Below are positions 5,590-15,637 of a stretch of 24,373 bases of DNA, piece after piece. Each line of letters begins with the position of its first letter. Positions within the stretch are counted from its first letter, which is position 1. Location: NCBI GenBank assembly GCA_002698425.1, contig NZXU01000055.1, positions 1-24,373 of the forward strand, in the 5' to 3' direction. This stretch comes from Ahrensia sp. (GTDB taxonomy: Bacteria; Pseudomonadota; Alphaproteobacteria; Rhizobiales; Rhizobiaceae). Under the pieces are notes generated by a model that was not told the origin of the DNA, did not search any database, and worked only from the letters and a program-made list of their open reading frames with translations. The translations under genes and the position numbers were made by a program.

Positions 5590-7086
5590 TCAGGCCTCGT
5601 AGTAATCGGCGATGAGCCTGTCGAGCAGGCGCACGCCGTAACCCGAACCCCATGACTGGTTGGTGTCGCTGGCGGGCGACGCCATCGCCGTGCCGGCGAT
5701 GTCGAGATGACTCCACGGCACATCGCCGACATAGCGCTTCAGAAACTGGGCGGCGGTGATCGAACCGGCATGGCGACCGCCGACATTCTTCATATCGGCG
5801 AATTTGGAATCGATCATCTTGTCGTATTCCGGGCCCATCGGCATGCGCCAGACACGGTCGCCCGACGCCTCGCCCGCTTCGTAAAGCTGGCCGGCCAGTT
5901 CGTCGTCATTGGAGAAGAGCCCGGCGCGGTTCTGGCCGAGCGCGATCAGGATGGCGCCGGTCAGCGTCGCCAGGTTGATCATGAATTTCGGCTTGTAGGT
6001 CTCCTTGCAGAACCAGAGCGCGTCGCACAGGACGAGTCGGCCTTCCGCGTCGGTGTTGATGACCTCGATGGTCTGTCCGGACATGGATGTGACGATGTCA
6101 CCCGGGCGCTGCGCATTGCCGTCCGGCATGTTCTCGACGAGGCCGATAATGCCGATGACATTCGCCTTGGCCTTTCGCGCGGCAAGCGCATGCATCAGGC
6201 CGGTGACGGCGGCGGCGCCGCCCATGTCGCCCTTCATGTCTTCCATGCCGCCGGCCGGCTTGATGGAGATGCCGCCCGTGTCGAAGACAACGCCCTTGCC
6301 GATGAAGGCGACCGGCTGATCCTTGGCCTTGCCGCCGTTCCACTTCATCACGACGAGGCGCGGCGGGCGGACCGAGCCCTGGGCGACGCCGAGCAGCGCG
6401 CCCATGCCGAGCTTCTTCATTTCCTTTTCGGTCAGGATCTCGATCTCGACGCCAAGCGCCGACAACGCATCGGCGCGGGCAGCGAATTCCACCGGGCCGA
6501 GGATATTAGCCGGCTCGTTGACGAGATCGCGGGCGAGCATGATGCCGCGCGCCACGCCCTCGGCGGACGTCCAGGCCTTCTTGCAGTCCGCCGGGCTTTC
6601 GACCATCAGCGTCGTTTTCTGCGCGGCCGGCTTGTCGCCACCGTCCTCGTCGTCCTTCTTCTTCGTCTTGTATTTGTCGAAATCGTAGGCGCGCAGGATC
6701 ATGCCTTGCGCGAAAGCGCCGGCTGCGTCCGCCGCGATCTCGACGCCGTCGCAGTCCAGGATGACCGCGAGGTTCTTGTCGGACGCGGTTTTCGCCCGCA
6801 CGATGCCGCCGAGCGCCGCCCAGTCGCCTTCCTTGACCGAGTCGCCCTCGCCGACGCCGACGACCAGGATCCGGTCGACCGATGCGCCCGCCGGTGCGAC
6901 GATATCGACCACCGATTTCGCCTTGCCCTTGAACTTCGACACATCCATTGCGCGGGCGATGACGCCCGACGGGTCGATTTCAGCAGCAATCGCCGGCGAT
7001 TTGCCGCCCTTCGCGACGAGAATGACGGCAGTGCCTTTTTTCGGCGCGGATATCTTGGAGAATGAAATGGTTGGAAGAACAGTCAT
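5590..7086 (-). CDS. pepA: Leucyl (cytosol) aminopeptidase, M17 family
   Basis: PepA removes N-terminal residues from peptides with two bound metal ions, as a cytosolic hexamer. The 498-residue length is typical. The C-terminal catalytic domain has all the expected residues: K264 and D269 in [13 protein letters not shown]276 in SIKP, D287 in MKGDMGG, and D346, E348 and R350 in the signature [10 protein letters not shown]. Each sits at a constant offset of six from the E. coli numbering. The N-terminal macro-like domain (1-170) contains a Lys/Asp-rich loop, [12 protein letters not shown] (141-152), that looks like a lineage-specific insertion. In some bacteria PepA also binds DNA; nothing here tests that. 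It is the first gene of a four-gene minus-strand run and is divergent from lptF. Confidence 0.97.
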   Translation of the reverse strand: MTVLPTISFSKISAPKKGTAVILVAKGGKSPAIAAEIDPSGVIARAMDVSKFKGKAKSVVDIVAPAGASVDRILVVGVGEGDSVKEGDWAALGGIVRAKTASDKNLAVILDCDGVEIAADAAGAFAQGMILRAYDFDKYKTKKKDDEDGGDKPAAQKTTLMVESPADCKKAWTSAEGVARGIMLARDLVNEPANILGPVEFAARADALSALGVEIEILTEKEMKKLGMGALLGVAQGSVRPPRLVVMKWNGGKAKDQPVAFIGKGVVFDTGGISIKPAGGMEDMKGDMGGAAAVTGLMHALAARKAKANVIGIIGLVENMPDGNAQRPGDIVTSMSGQTIEVINTDAEGRLVLCDALWFCKETYKPKFMINLATLTGAILIALGQNRAGLFSNDDELAGQLYEAGEASGDRVWRMPMGPEYDKMIDSKFADMKNVGGRHAGSITAAQFLKRYVGDVPWSHLDIAGTAMASPASDTNQSWGSGYGVRLLDRLIADYYEA

Positions 7087-7365
7087 GGATTTCCCGCAGG
7101 TTTGCGCCCAGAACTGGACGGCTCACGAAATGGTTAGCGGCCGAAAGGCCTTGCGTCTTGATTTTGGCGTTCGCTGTGGCGATAGCAAGAGGGCACCCCG
7201 GCGGCAACGGATGATTAACCAAGTCCCTTCGCAAAAGCTTAGCATGCGCGATCATAATGTTAACGACCGGTTGCGCAGCGCCGGAAAAATTTACCGAATC
7301 CGCCGCTCGCCGATTGAAGACATGCCGCGAAGGGCCGGCAGCGTGACGATCCGAGGAACCGCGTA
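7087..7365. other. Divergent intergenic region pepA / lptF
   Basis: These 279 nt must hold the promoters of both the pepA run (minus) and the lptF-rsmA run (plus). A CATAAT at 7253-7258 is a plausible plus-strand -10 but lacks a good -35. On the minus strand TTGCTA with AAAATC 17 nt away is equally weak. A GAATC (GANTC) site is near 7296. I see no ORF, terminator or convincing operator. Confidence 0.4.
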
Positions 7366-8544
7366 TTGAATACGCTGCAGCGTTACATCTTTGGCCGCAT
7401 TGCCTTTTTGTCCGCCGGAACCTTCGTCGCCGTGGTCGCTGTCGTCTGGGTCACGCAGATCCTGACGCGTATCGACTTCACCACGATCTCCGCGCAGTCG
7501 CTGGCGTCGTTCGGCCTCGCGATCGTGCTGATGACCCCGCAATTGCTGGCGCTCTTGCTGCCGATCTCCGTGGTTATCGCGCTGGTGCAGGTCTTCACCA
7601 CGATGAATTCCGATTCGGAAATGGCGGTGATGTCGGCCGCGGGCGTCTCGCGCGGGACGATCGCCAAGCCGGTCCTGATCATCGGTCTGATCGCGGGGCT
7701 CTACGTCATCGTCTCGAATCACTTCATCGAACCGCGGGCCGGCCGGGCCCTTCGTGATGTTCTGATTTCGATCCGGACCGACCTTCTGGCGAATTTCCTG
7801 CAGGAAGGCGTGTTCACGCGGCTGGACAAGAATCTCGTCATCTATGTGGACAAGAGATTGCCCGGCAATGTGCTCGGCGGCATCATGGTGTCGGACACGC
7901 GCGACGAAAAAACCTCGCTGATCTACTACGCCCAATCCGGGACCGTCGGCAAAATCAACGGCAACGACGTGCTGGTCATGACCAATGGCCAGGTGCAGAA
8001 CAAGCGCGTCGACGATGGCTCGATTTCCGTTATCCGCTTCAATTCATACGCCATCTCGCTGGCCCAGTTCGGCTCGGCGGGATCGGCCAATTTCTATTAT
8101 CCGCATGAGCGCGAGACGATCGATCTCATCTATCCCGACCCGGACGACCGCGTGGCGAAGAACCAGCCCGCCTGGCTGCGCGGCGAGATCCATCGCCGCA
8201 TGACGGACTGGCTCTACCCGATCCTCTATGCGCTGGTCGGGCTTGTCGTCGCCGGGCAGACGCAGTCACATCGCCAGACGCGGCTCTACGCCTTCGGACT
8301 CGCGATCGGCGGGTCACTTGGCTACAAAGGGCTCAGTTACGCCGTATACGGAATGAACCGGCAAAACGGCGACCTGTGGTGGCTTTTCTATGCGATTCCG
8401 CTGGCGGGGATCGCGCTCAGCTCCTTCATGTATTGGCGCGGCATCACGCTCGGGATCCCGGATCCCGTCATGCGGTTCTTCGACCGTGTGGGAGAAGCGA
8501 TCCGCAAGGTGCGCGTGCGCCAAGCCCGCGCAAGGGCGGCGTGA
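7366..8544 (+). CDS. lptF: LPS export system permease LptF
   Basis: LptF is one of the two inner-membrane subunits of the LptB2FG exporter, which lifts LPS from the inner membrane towards LptC-LptA-LptD. The 392-residue protein has the family layout. N-terminal helices lie at about 13-35, 50-75 and 100-122. A periplasmic jellyroll runs roughly from 130 to 275 (VYVDKRLPGNVLGGIMVSD-like strands). Three more helices follow at about 285-305, 316-335 and 342-362, before a basic cytoplasmic tail. LLLPISVVIALVQVF and MNSDSEMAVMSAAGVS are the conserved coupling-helix region. The start is TTG at 7366, with AGGA about 9 nt upstream. It heads a six-gene plus-strand run and is divergent from pepA, as in E. 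coli. Confidence 0.93.
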   Translation: MNTLQRYIFGRIAFLSAGTFVAVVAVVWVTQILTRIDFTTISAQSLASFGLAIVLMTPQLLALLLPISVVIALVQVFTTMNSDSEMAVMSAAGVSRGTIAKPVLIIGLIAGLYVIVSNHFIEPRAGRALRDVLISIRTDLLANFLQEGVFTRLDKNLVIYVDKRLPGNVLGGIMVSDTRDEKTSLIYYAQSGTVGKINGNDVLVMTNGQVQNKRVDDGSISVIRFNSYAISLAQFGSAGSANFYYPHERETIDLIYPDPDDRVAKNQPAWLRGEIHRRMTDWLYPILYALVGLVVAGQTQSHRQTRLYAFGLAIGGSLGYKGLSYAVYGMNRQNGDLWWLFYAIPLAGIALSSFMYWRGITLGIPDPVMRFFDRVGEAIRKVRVRQARARAA

Positions 8545-8548
8545 CATC

Positions 8549-9637
8549 ATGGGCAGGACGCTGCAATTCTATTTCTTCTTCCAGGCTTTCCGCATGATCC
8601 TGATGTTCATGATTGTCGTGGCCGCACTCGCATATCTGATTGATTTCACGGAATTTTCAAACCGCACAGGCGGTTTGCCGATGTATTCGGTGAGCTTTGC
8701 GCTGCTTCTTTCGGCGATGCGCATTCCCTACATTCTCGAAATCGCGCTTCCCTTCATCATCCTGTTCGCGACGACTGCGATGCTGATGCTCCTGAACCGC
8801 AAATACGAGCTCGTCGTCGCGCGATCGGTCGGCGTTTCCGCCTGGCAGTTCCTGTTTCCGGTGATGGGCGCCGCGCTCCTGACGGGCGTGCTGACGATCC
8901 TGGTCGTCAACCCGCTCGGCACGAAAGGCTACGCCTACGCCACCTCGATAGAAGGTGAATGGCGCGCGCGGCCGTCGAAGTCGCCATTGGCGCAGGAACG
9001 GCCGTGGCTGCGGCAGGCGCAGGAGGATGGCGGCTCGATGCTGATCGGCGCGTCGCGCTCAACGACGGAAGGCATGCGGCTGTTCGATGTCGTCTTCCTC
9101 GATCTCGACGCGAACAACTCCATGCGGCGTCGAATCGATGCCGCCGAAGCGCAACTCGGCGACCAGCAGTGGCTGCTCAGCGAGGTCGAAATCAGCGAAG
9201 CCGGGAAAACGACGATCGAACGCGACAGCATGACCATACCGACCGCGCTCGATCCCTCCGTTATCCAGCAGGCCCTGATCGCGCCGAAAATGATCTCGAT
9301 TTTCGAGCTCGGCGGACAGATCGACGCGGCAAAATCCTTCGGCGTGTCGGCCAATCCGTTTCGCATGCAATATCATTCGCTTCTGGCGACGCCGGCCCTG
9401 TTCGTGGCAATGGCGCTCGTGGCCGCAACCGTGTCGATGCGTTTCGTGCGCTCCGGGCAGTCCGCGGGGATGATTTTGGGTGGCATGGCCGCCGGCTTCA
9501 TGCTTTATGTCGTAACCGCCGTGACGAGTTCTTTTGGGAGCGCCGGAATAATTCCTCCGGTTCTTGCGGCATGGCTTCCTGTAGCGGTTGCGACTCTGTT
9601 CGGGGTCGCGTATCTGCTACATCGGGAGGACGGGTAG
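8549..9637 (+). CDS. lptG: LPS export system permease LptG
   Basis: LptG pairs with LptF and LptB in the inner-membrane LPS exporter. This 362-residue protein starts MGRTLQFYFFFQAFRMILMF. It has helices at about 13-33, 45-78 and 97-120, the coupling region LNRKYELVVARSVGVSAWQ, a periplasmic domain (about 130-260) with YATSIEGEW, and C-terminal helices from about 275. The ATG at 8549 is only 4 nt after the lptF stop. The frame stays open upstream to 8390, but that extension overlaps lptF and has no family similarity. The stop TAG shares one base with the lptD GTG start, so lptF, lptG and lptD are surely cotranscribed and probably translationally coupled. Confidence 0.93.
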   Translation: MGRTLQFYFFFQAFRMILMFMIVVAALAYLIDFTEFSNRTGGLPMYSVSFALLLSAMRIPYILEIALPFIILFATTAMLMLLNRKYELVVARSVGVSAWQFLFPVMGAALLTGVLTILVVNPLGTKGYAYATSIEGEWRARPSKSPLAQERPWLRQAQEDGGSMLIGASRSTTEGMRLFDVVFLDLDANNSMRRRIDAAEAQLGDQQWLLSEVEISEAGKTTIERDSMTIPTALDPSVIQQALIAPKMISIFELGGQIDAAKSFGVSANPFRMQYHSLLATPALFVAMALVAATVSMRFVRSGQSAGMILGGMAAGFMLYVVTAVTSSFGSAGIIPPVLAAWLPVAVATLFGVAYLLHREDG

Positions 9638-11994
9638 TGAACGAAGCGGCGGGGCAGAGATTGTCCAAGCATATGAAGACTTTGGCGAGCGGACTCGCCG
9701 TGGCCGCCGTCCTCGCCGGCGCGCCCTCCGCCACGCCTGCATTCGCGCAGATTTCCGAATCCGTCGCCGGCCTGACCGAAGCGCAGGCAAACTCGCCGTT
9801 GCTGCTGCAGGCGGACGAGCTCGTCTATGACCGCGACCGCCAGACCGTCGCCGCCGTGGGCGGCGTCCAGGTGGACTATGGCGGATCGCGCATGGTGGCC
9901 GACCGCCTGGTCTACAACCAGCGTTCGCGACGGCTCGTCGCGATCGGCAATGTGGAGATCGTGCAGCCCGACGGCACGCGCGTCTATGCCGACGAATTCG
10001 ACGTCACCGACGATTTCCGCGACGGCTTCGTCAATGCGCTGAGAATCGTGACGCCGGACGAGACCCGCTTCGCCGCCGAAAGCGCGGTTCGCGAGAACGG
10101 CCAGGTGACGACGTTCAACAACGGTGTCTACACCGCCTGCGCGCCCTGCCAGGAACATCCGGAAAAGCCGCCGATCTGGCAGATCAAGGCGCAGCGCATC
10201 ATCTGGAACGGCGAAGAAAACACCATCCGTTTCGAGCGTGCCTCCTTCGAGTTTCTGGGCATACCGCTGGCTCACCTGCCGGTCTTCACCACCGCCGATC
10301 CGACCATCAAGCGCAAGACCGGCTTCCTGTTCCCGACATTCAGCCATTCGTCGGAACTCGGCTTCGGCCTCTCGGTCCCCTATTTCATGGCGCTTGCGCC
10401 GAATTACGATCTCAAGCTGACCGGCACCGGCCTGACGCGCCAGGGTTTCCTTGGCGAGGCGGAGTTCCGCCACCGGTTGTCGAACGGCATCTACACGCTG
10501 AAAGCCGCCGGCATTCACCAGATGTCGCCGGACGCCTTCGCGGCGAACACGCAAGACAGCAACAACGTCAATCGCGGCATGATCGGGTCGACCGGCCGCT
10601 TCGACCTGAATCCGCGCTGGACCTTCGGTTGGGACTTCATGCTCCAAACCGACAAGAACTTCTCGAATACCTACGATATCGACGGCTTCTCGGACTATGT
10701 GCACCAGAACGAGGTCTATCTGACGGGCCTGCACGACCGGAACTATTTCGATCTGCGCGCGATGAGTTTCGACGTGCAGGAAAACAGGCGTGACGGACAT
10801 CCCGCGGGTCGCGACGAAGTGCAGCCCTGGGTCCTGCCGAGCCTCGACTACAACGTTTACGCCCCGACCTCCGTCGCCGGCGGCGAACTGGCGTTCAACG
10901 TCAATGCGCGCGGCATCATGCGCGACTGGGAACACCAGCGCGGCACATTCGGCGACAGCAATTTCGCCACGCCCGGCCTCGACGGCGAAAACGGCCGCAT
11001 CACCGCGGACACCGAATGGAAGCGCACCATCGTCGCGCCCGGCGGACTGGCCATCACGCCGATCCTCGCCTTGCAGGGCGATGCGACGTTCCTGAGCACG
11101 TCGACGCCCGCCTTCTATTCGGCGACCGGGGCCTCGCTGACTTCCGACGATTCCGTAACGCGCTGGATGGCCACTGCCGGCGTCGAGGCGCGCTGGCCGA
11201 TCCTGTTCACGACCGCCAATTCCAGCCACGTGATCGAGCCGATCGGGCAGATTTTCGTGCGGCCGGACGAGACCGATGCCGGCATGCTGCCGAACGAAGA
11301 CGCCCAGAGCTTCGTTTTCGACACGACCAACCTGTTCGATCGCGACAAATTCTCCGGATATGACCGGATCGAGGGCGGGACGCGCGCCAATGTCGGCATT
11401 CGCTACACAGGCGCCATCGGCGACGATTTCGGTCTCTACGGCTTGTTCGGCCAGTCCTACCATCTCGCCGGAGCCAACTCCTTCGCCCTCCCGGACATGA
11501 CCAATGTCGGCGCGGATTCCGGCCTCGAGACCAATATGTCCGACTTTGTCGGCATGGTCGGCGCTTCCTATGCCAATGCGTTCTCGGCGGCATTCCGGGG
11601 CCGTTTCGACGATGCGAATTTCGACATTCGGCGCGCGGAAGCGGAATTCGGCTACACTTCGCGTCCAGTCTCCGCCTCGGCCAGCTATGCCTATATCGAG
11701 GCGCAGCCTACCTATGGATTCGTGACCGACCGCCAGGAAGTCGGCGGCAAGGCGGCGATCCGTTTCGCGGAATTCTGGACCGTCTCGGGCAACGCGACCT
11801 ACGACATCACGAACCGGCGTCTGGCCAAGAACGCGATCGGCTTTGCCTATGACGACGAGTGTTTCGCCCTGGGCCTGCACTGGAAGCAGACACGCGACAC
11901 CACGGACGCCGTATCGAACACGTTCGGTTTCCGGCTCTCCTTCCGCACACTCGGCGATTTCGGCAGCGACCTGAACGATTTCAGCGAGGACTGA
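9637..11994 (+). CDS. lptD: LPS-assembly outer-membrane protein LptD
   Basis: LptD with the lipoprotein LptE inserts LPS into the outer leaflet of the outer membrane. The 785-residue product has a signal peptide (MKTLASGLAVAAVLAG, cleavage near AFA|QIS, residue 37). An OstA/LptA-like jellyroll follows (about 55-150, LLLQADELVYDRDRQTVAAVG), then a long beta-barrel region rich in alternating aromatic strands. The barrel ends FGFRLSFRTLGDFGSD, close to the C-terminus. Only three Cys are present: C168 and C171 in a CAPC motif, and C742 in DDECFALGL. E. coli LptD has four. I chose GTG at 9637 because GGGAGGA lies 6 nt upstream; ATG at 9673 would give a more compact signal peptide. LptE is not in the window. 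Confidence 0.94.
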   Translation: MNEAAGQRLSKHMKTLASGLAVAAVLAGAPSATPAFAQISESVAGLTEAQANSPLLLQADELVYDRDRQTVAAVGGVQVDYGGSRMVADRLVYNQRSRRLVAIGNVEIVQPDGTRVYADEFDVTDDFRDGFVNALRIVTPDETRFAAESAVRENGQVTTFNNGVYTACAPCQEHPEKPPIWQIKAQRIIWNGEENTIRFERASFEFLGIPLAHLPVFTTADPTIKRKTGFLFPTFSHSSELGFGLSVPYFMALAPNYDLKLTGTGLTRQGFLGEAEFRHRLSNGIYTLKAAGIHQMSPDAFAANTQDSNNVNRGMIGSTGRFDLNPRWTFGWDFMLQTDKNFSNTYDIDGFSDYVHQNEVYLTGLHDRNYFDLRAMSFDVQENRRDGHPAGRDEVQPWVLPSLDYNVYAPTSVAGGELAFNVNARGIMRDWEHQRGTFGDSNFATPGLDGENGRITADTEWKRTIVAPGGLAITPILALQGDATFLSTSTPAFYSATGASLTSDDSVTRWMATAGVEARWPILFTTANSSHVIEPIGQIFVRPDETDAGMLPNEDAQSFVFDTTNLFDRDKFSGYDRIEGGTRANVGIRYTGAIGDDFGLYGLFGQSYHLAGANSFALPDMTNVGADSGLETNMSDFVGMVGASYANAFSAAFRGRFDDANFDIRRAEAEFGYTSRPVSASASYAYIEAQPTYGFVTDRQEVGGKAAIRFAEFWTVSGNATYDITNRRLAKNAIGFAYDDECFALGLHWKQTRDTTDAVSNTFGFRLSFRTLGDFGSDLNDFSED

Positions 11995-12045
11995 GTTGCC
12001 TCGGCGTCACGCTTTTGCCCAAGATTTGGGGCATCGCGGACGGAC

Positions 12046-13047
12046 ATGGTTTCCTTGGGCACGGAGCCGAACCGGAACACGAACTGGCGAAATTACATGA
12101 CTGGCTGGATCAAGACACTTCGCATTTCCCGCATGATGGCGACGGCACTGGCGCTGTCGATCGCGGCCCCCGCGCTGCCGATGATCATGCCGTCGGTGGC
12201 CCATGCCTCCGACATCAAGGTCGTCGTCAACAACATCGCGATCACCTCCTACGACATCGCCCGGCGGAAGGCCTTTCTGCAGTTGCAGCGGCGCAAGGGG
12301 AACCTGTCGCAGATCGCGACCGATGAAATGATCGAGCAGGCGCTGAAGAACTACGCCGTCAAGTCTGCGGGCTACCGCATTCCGGACAGCCGCGTGGACC
12401 AGGCCTTCGCGAATTTCGCCAAGTCCAACAAGCTGTCCCCGAAGCAGATGAGCCAGATCCTCAACCAGGCCGGCGTGACAACCGCCCATTTCAAGGAATT
12501 CATCCGCACGCAGATCGGATGGGGGCAGTTCGTTTCCGCGCAGTCGCGTTCGAGCGGCGGGCTGATGAACGAGCAGGACATGGTCGCCAAGATGCTGGAA
12601 CGCGGCGGACCGAAGCCGACCTCGACCGAGTATACGCTCCAGAAGGTGATCTTCGTCGTACCCGCCGCGAATCGCAGCAAGGATCTGGCTCGCCGGCGCA
12701 ACGAGGCGAACCAGATGCGCGGACGCATCAACGACTGCTCGCAGACGATCCCCCTCGCCACGCAGCTTCGCGACGTAGCCGTGCAGGATATCGGGCGGGT
12801 ACTCGAATTGAGGCTCCCGCCGGCCTGGAAAGACGAGGTCGTCGGCAAGCAGAGCGGGCAGACGACGCGCACCAAGGACACCGACAACGGCGTGGAATTC
12901 CTGGTCATCTGCAAGGCGCGCACGGTTTCCGACGACCGCGTCGCACAGCTGGAGTTCTCCACGGAAGCCGTGGAAAACGGCAATGACGAGGCTGGCGCAG
13001 AGCTCTTGAAGAAGATCCGCGAGGGCGCCCGGATCGAGCGGCGCTGA
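12046..13047 (+). CDS. SurA-like periplasmic chaperone / peptidylprolyl isomerase homologue
   Basis: A signal peptide ends at VAHA|SDIK, and the mature part starts with the SurA N-domain pattern [24 protein letters not shown], followed by helices ([44 protein letters not shown]). Residues from about 195 resemble a single, divergent parvulin domain ([13 protein letters not shown]); I do not see the usual parvulin active-site pattern. Chaperoning of outer-membrane proteins such as LptD is therefore more likely than isomerase activity. The location between lptD and pdxA matches surA in E. coli. From ATG 12046 the product is 333 residues with an unusually long N-region. ATG 12097 ([14 protein letters not shown]) gives a more normal signal peptide and may be the true start. 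Neither has a strong ribosome binding site. Confidence 0.85.
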   Translation: MVSLGTEPNRNTNWRNYMTGWIKTLRISRMMATALALSIAAPALPMIMPSVAHASDIKVVVNNIAITSYDIARRKAFLQLQRRKGNLSQIATDEMIEQALKNYAVKSAGYRIPDSRVDQAFANFAKSNKLSPKQMSQILNQAGVTTAHFKEFIRTQIGWGQFVSAQSRSSGGLMNEQDMVAKMLERGGPKPTSTEYTLQKVIFVVPAANRSKDLARRRNEANQMRGRINDCSQTIPLATQLRDVAVQDIGRVLELRLPPAWKDEVVGKQSGQTTRTKDTDNGVEFLVICKARTVSDDRVAQLEFSTEAVENGNDEAGAELLKKIREGARIERR

Positions 13048-13069
13048 TCGTCCGAAGGAAAGGCGTTCG

Positions 13070-14101
13070 ATGAACGCGCCATCCACCCTTCCGCTTGCGG
13101 TTTCGGTCGGGGATCCTGCCGGCATAGGTCCCGACGTCATCCTGAAAAGCTGGTCGACGCGGGAAGCAACCGGCGTTCCTCCCTTCTACGTCATCGCCGA
13201 TCCGGAGCAGCTGCGCGCCCGGGCGGATGCGATGAAGCTCGATGTTTCCCTTCTCCCCTGCCAAGCGGACAAAGCCGCCGGACTGTTCCGCGATGCGCTG
13301 CCGGTCGTTCCGCTCGAGGCGAAGTTCACCGCGGCCATCGGCGCGCCCGACACGGCGAATGCGACGGGGATCATCGAATCCATCGACCGCGCCGTCGGCG
13401 ATGCGATGGCCGGTCGCGCCGGCGCGGTCGTGACGGCCCCCATCGCCAAGAAACCCCTCTACGAAGCGGGCTTCCGCTATCCGGGCCACACCGAATATCT
13501 CGCGGCGCTTGCCGAGGAACACACCGGACAGGCGGTCCGGCCAGTGATGATGCTTGCCGGGCCGAAACTGCGCGCCGTGCCGGTCACCATCCACATCCCG
13601 CTGCGCGACGTGTTCGACGCCCTAACCACTAGCCTGATCGTCGAGACCTGCTGCATTGTCCATGACGATCTCGCGCGGCGTTTCGGGATAGCGCGGCCCC
13701 GCCTCGCGGTTGCCGGTCTCAACCCGCATGCCGGCGAAGGCGGAGCACTCGGCCATGAGGACAACGATGTCGTCCTTCCGGCCGTCGAACAGCTGGGCGC
13801 GCTCGGGATCGATGCGCGGGGCCCGCTGCCGGCGGATACGATGTTCCACGACCGCGCGCGTGCCGGCTATGACGCCGCCATCTGCATGTATCACGACCAG
13901 GCGCTGATTCCCGCCAAGGCGCTCGGGTTCGACGACAGCGTCAACGTGACGCTCGGCCTGCCGTTCATCCGCACGTCGCCCGATCACGGCACCGCCTTCG
14001 ACCTCGCCGGCACCGGCAAGGCCCTGCCGGACAGTTTCATCGCGGCCCTGAAAATGGCGGCCGGCATGGCGGCGCACAGCCGCCGGGCGAAAGCGGCGTG
14101 A
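13070..14101 (+). CDS. pdxA: 4-hydroxythreonine-4-phosphate dehydrogenase
   Basis: PdxA oxidises 4-phosphohydroxy-L-threonine with NAD+ on the DXP-dependent route to pyridoxal 5'-phosphate. The 343-residue protein starts [20 protein letters not shown], the family signature. The three metal-binding His appear at H175 (IHIPLRD), H220 (GLNPHAGE) and H275 ([11 protein letters not shown]), with substrate-contacting H140-T141 in GHTEYLAAL. All are present at a constant offset from E. coli PdxA. The ATG at 13070 has AAGGA upstream, 22 nt after the surA-like stop. Its stop overlaps the rsmA GTG start by 4 nt (GTGA). The surA-pdxA-rsmA order is the same as in E. coli. Confidence 0.96.
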   Translation: MNAPSTLPLAVSVGDPAGIGPDVILKSWSTREATGVPPFYVIADPEQLRARADAMKLDVSLLPCQADKAAGLFRDALPVVPLEAKFTAAIGAPDTANATGIIESIDRAVGDAMAGRAGAVVTAPIAKKPLYEAGFRYPGHTEYLAALAEEHTGQAVRPVMMLAGPKLRAVPVTIHIPLRDVFDALTTSLIVETCCIVHDDLARRFGIARPRLAVAGLNPHAGEGGALGHEDNDVVLPAVEQLGALGIDARGPLPADTMFHDRARAGYDAAICMYHDQALIPAKALGFDDSVNVTLGLPFIRTSPDHGTAFDLAGTGKALPDSFIAALKMAAGMAAHSRRAKAA

Positions 14102-14949
14102 CCGATCCAGGCGCGGAAAAGACCGCGATCGACGGCCTGCCGCCGCTGCGCGCGGTCATCGAAACCTACGGTCTGGCGACCAAGAAGTCGCTTGGCCAGA
14201 ACTTCCTGCTCGATCTGAACCTGACCGGGAAGATCGCGCGCGCCGCCGGCGACCTGTCCGGCGCCACGGTCATAGAGGTGGGCCCCGGCCCCGGCGGCCT
14301 GACGCGGGCGCTGCTGATGCATGGCGCAGCCAGTGTCATCGTCATCGAACGCGACGCGCGATGCCTGCCGGCGCTTGAGGAAATCTCGGAGCACTATCCC
14401 GGCCGCCTGCAAATCATCGAAGGCGACGCGCTGAAGACCGACTTCTCGGCGCTTGCCGGGAGCGACAAGGTGCGGATCGTCGCCAACCTCCCCTATAATG
14501 TCGGGACACAATTGCTGGTCAACTGGCTTGAAACAGAGCCATGGCCGCCCTTCTTCGAGTCGCTGACCCTGATGTTCCAGCGCGAAGTCGCCGAGCGCAT
14601 CGTCGCCAAACCGGGAGACGGCGCCTATGGGCGGCTGGGCGTACTGGCCGGATGGCGGACCGAGGCGAAGATCCAGTTCGACGTGCCTCCGCAGGCTTTC
14701 TGGCCGCCGCCGAAGGTGACATCTTCCGTCGTCAGGCTGGAGCCGCGCGCCGAACCGGTCGCCGCCGATGGCAAACGCCTGTCGCTGATCACGCAGCATG
14801 CCTTCGGGCAGCGGCGCAAGATGCTGCGACAGAGCCTCAAGGCGCTTGGCGGACAGGCGCTTCTGGACGCCGCGGGCATCGACGGCGCAAGGCGCGCCGA
14901 GACGTTGTCGATTGAGGAATTCTGCCGCCTCGCGAACGCCAGAGTCTAA
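14098..14949 (+). CDS. rsmA: 16S rRNA A1518/A1519 dimethyltransferase (KsgA)
   Basis: RsmA dimethylates two adjacent adenosines near the 3' end of 16S rRNA late in 30S assembly. Loss gives kasugamycin resistance in E. coli. The 283-residue protein has the family start [11 protein letters not shown] (29-39), the SAM motif [16 protein letters not shown] (58-73), the acidic [11 protein letters not shown], and the catalytic motif [10 protein letters not shown] (130-137). [10 protein letters not shown] and [13 protein letters not shown]-terminal region follows. Translation starts at GTG 14098, inside the pdxA stop. It is the last gene of the plus-strand run and converges on gmk with a 12-nt gap. 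Confidence 0.96.
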   Translation: MTDPGAEKTAIDGLPPLRAVIETYGLATKKSLGQNFLLDLNLTGKIARAAGDLSGATVIEVGPGPGGLTRALLMHGAASVIVIERDARCLPALEEISEHYPGRLQIIEGDALKTDFSALAGSDKVRIVANLPYNVGTQLLVNWLETEPWPPFFESLTLMFQREVAERIVAKPGDGAYGRLGVLAGWRTEAKIQFDVPPQAFWPPPKVTSSVVRLEPRAEPVAADGKRLSLITQHAFGQRRKMLRQSLKALGGQALLDAAGIDGARRAETLSIEEFCRLANARV

Positions 14950-14962
14950 AGCCTTTCAGGCT
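14950..14962. terminator. Short hairpin between convergent rsmA and gmk
   Basis: AGCCT (14950-14954) and AGGCT (14958-14962) are reverse complements around TTC and occupy the whole gap between the two stop codons. No long T-run follows on either strand, so it is at best a weak bidirectional terminator. Confidence 0.35.
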
Positions 14963-15627
14963 CAGTTCGTCTCTTTCAGCAATCCGTCGACGAAGTCGAA
15001 AAGGCCGGGGCGGCGGTCGCGGCGCAGCCTTTCGGCCTTGACGATCGCCTGCACGGCGCCGAAGGCGCGGTTCAGGTCGTCATTGACGATGACATAGTCA
15101 TAGGACCGCCACTGGCCGATTTCGTGGGCGGCGTTCTTCAGACGCTTCTGAATCGTTTCCTCGTCATCCTCGGCACGGCGATGCAGCCGCGCCATCAGTT
15201 CGCCCATGGTGGGCGGGAGAACGAAGATCGAGACGACGTCGGCGGGCATTTTCTCCTGCAGCTGATGCGCGCCCTGCCAATCGATATCGAACAGGATGTC
15301 GCGGCCCTCGGCCATCGCCTTTTCGACAGGCTCGCGCGGCGAACCGTAGAGATTGCCATGCACCTCCGCCCATTCCAGCAATTCGTCGGAATCGCGCAGC
15401 CGCTCGAACTCGCGCTTCGAGATGAAGTGATAATGGACCCCGTCGATCTCGCTGGCGCGCCGCTCCCGAGTCGTGACGCTGACGGAGAGTTCAACCCCGT
15501 CGTCCTTGTCCAGGATGTTGCGCGCGATGGTCGACTTCCCCGCGCCCGACGGCGAGGACAGGACCAGCATGAGGCCGCGCCGCTGGATGTCGGAGGATTT
15601 CGGGCGGGCGTTCGTTTCGTCCGTCAT
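14962..15627 (-). CDS. gmk: Guanylate kinase
   Basis: Gmk phosphorylates GMP and dGMP to the diphosphates with ATP, in the cytosol. The P-loop [10 protein letters not shown] lies at 24-33. The GMP-binding part has [40 protein letters not shown] and [13 protein letters not shown], and the lid has [17 protein letters not shown]. The 221-residue length is normal, with a short extra N-terminal tail typical of alphaproteobacterial forms. It is the last gene of the mltG-yicC-gmk run, 10 nt after the yicC stop. The ATG at 15627 has only a weak GTGAGA-type ribosome binding site. Confidence 0.96.
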   Translation of the reverse strand: MTDETNARPKSSDIQRRGLMLVLSSPSGAGKSTIARNILDKDDGVELSVSVTTRERRASEIDGVHYHFISKREFERLRDSDELLEWAEVHGNLYGSPREPVEKAMAEGRDILFDIDWQGAHQLQEKMPADVVSIFVLPPTMGELMARLHRRAEDDEETIQKRLKNAAHEIGQWRSYDYVIVNDDLNRAFGAVQAIVKAERLRRDRRPGLFDFVDGLLKETN

Positions 15628-15637
15628 GTTGTTGTTC

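Noticed and set aside
5707..7065. A 452-codon open frame antisense to pepA
   Set aside because: Same artefact; pepA on the minus strand has every catalytic residue.
8959..9636. N-terminal extension of the lptD frame by 226 codons
   Set aside because: The extension overlaps lptG in another frame, has no family similarity, and a signal peptide with a good ribosome binding site starts at 9637.
9505..11880. A 791-codon open frame antisense to lptD
   Set aside because: GC-rich coding DNA often leaves the opposite strand open. The translation has no domain pattern, no ribosome binding site and lies entirely over a certain lptD.
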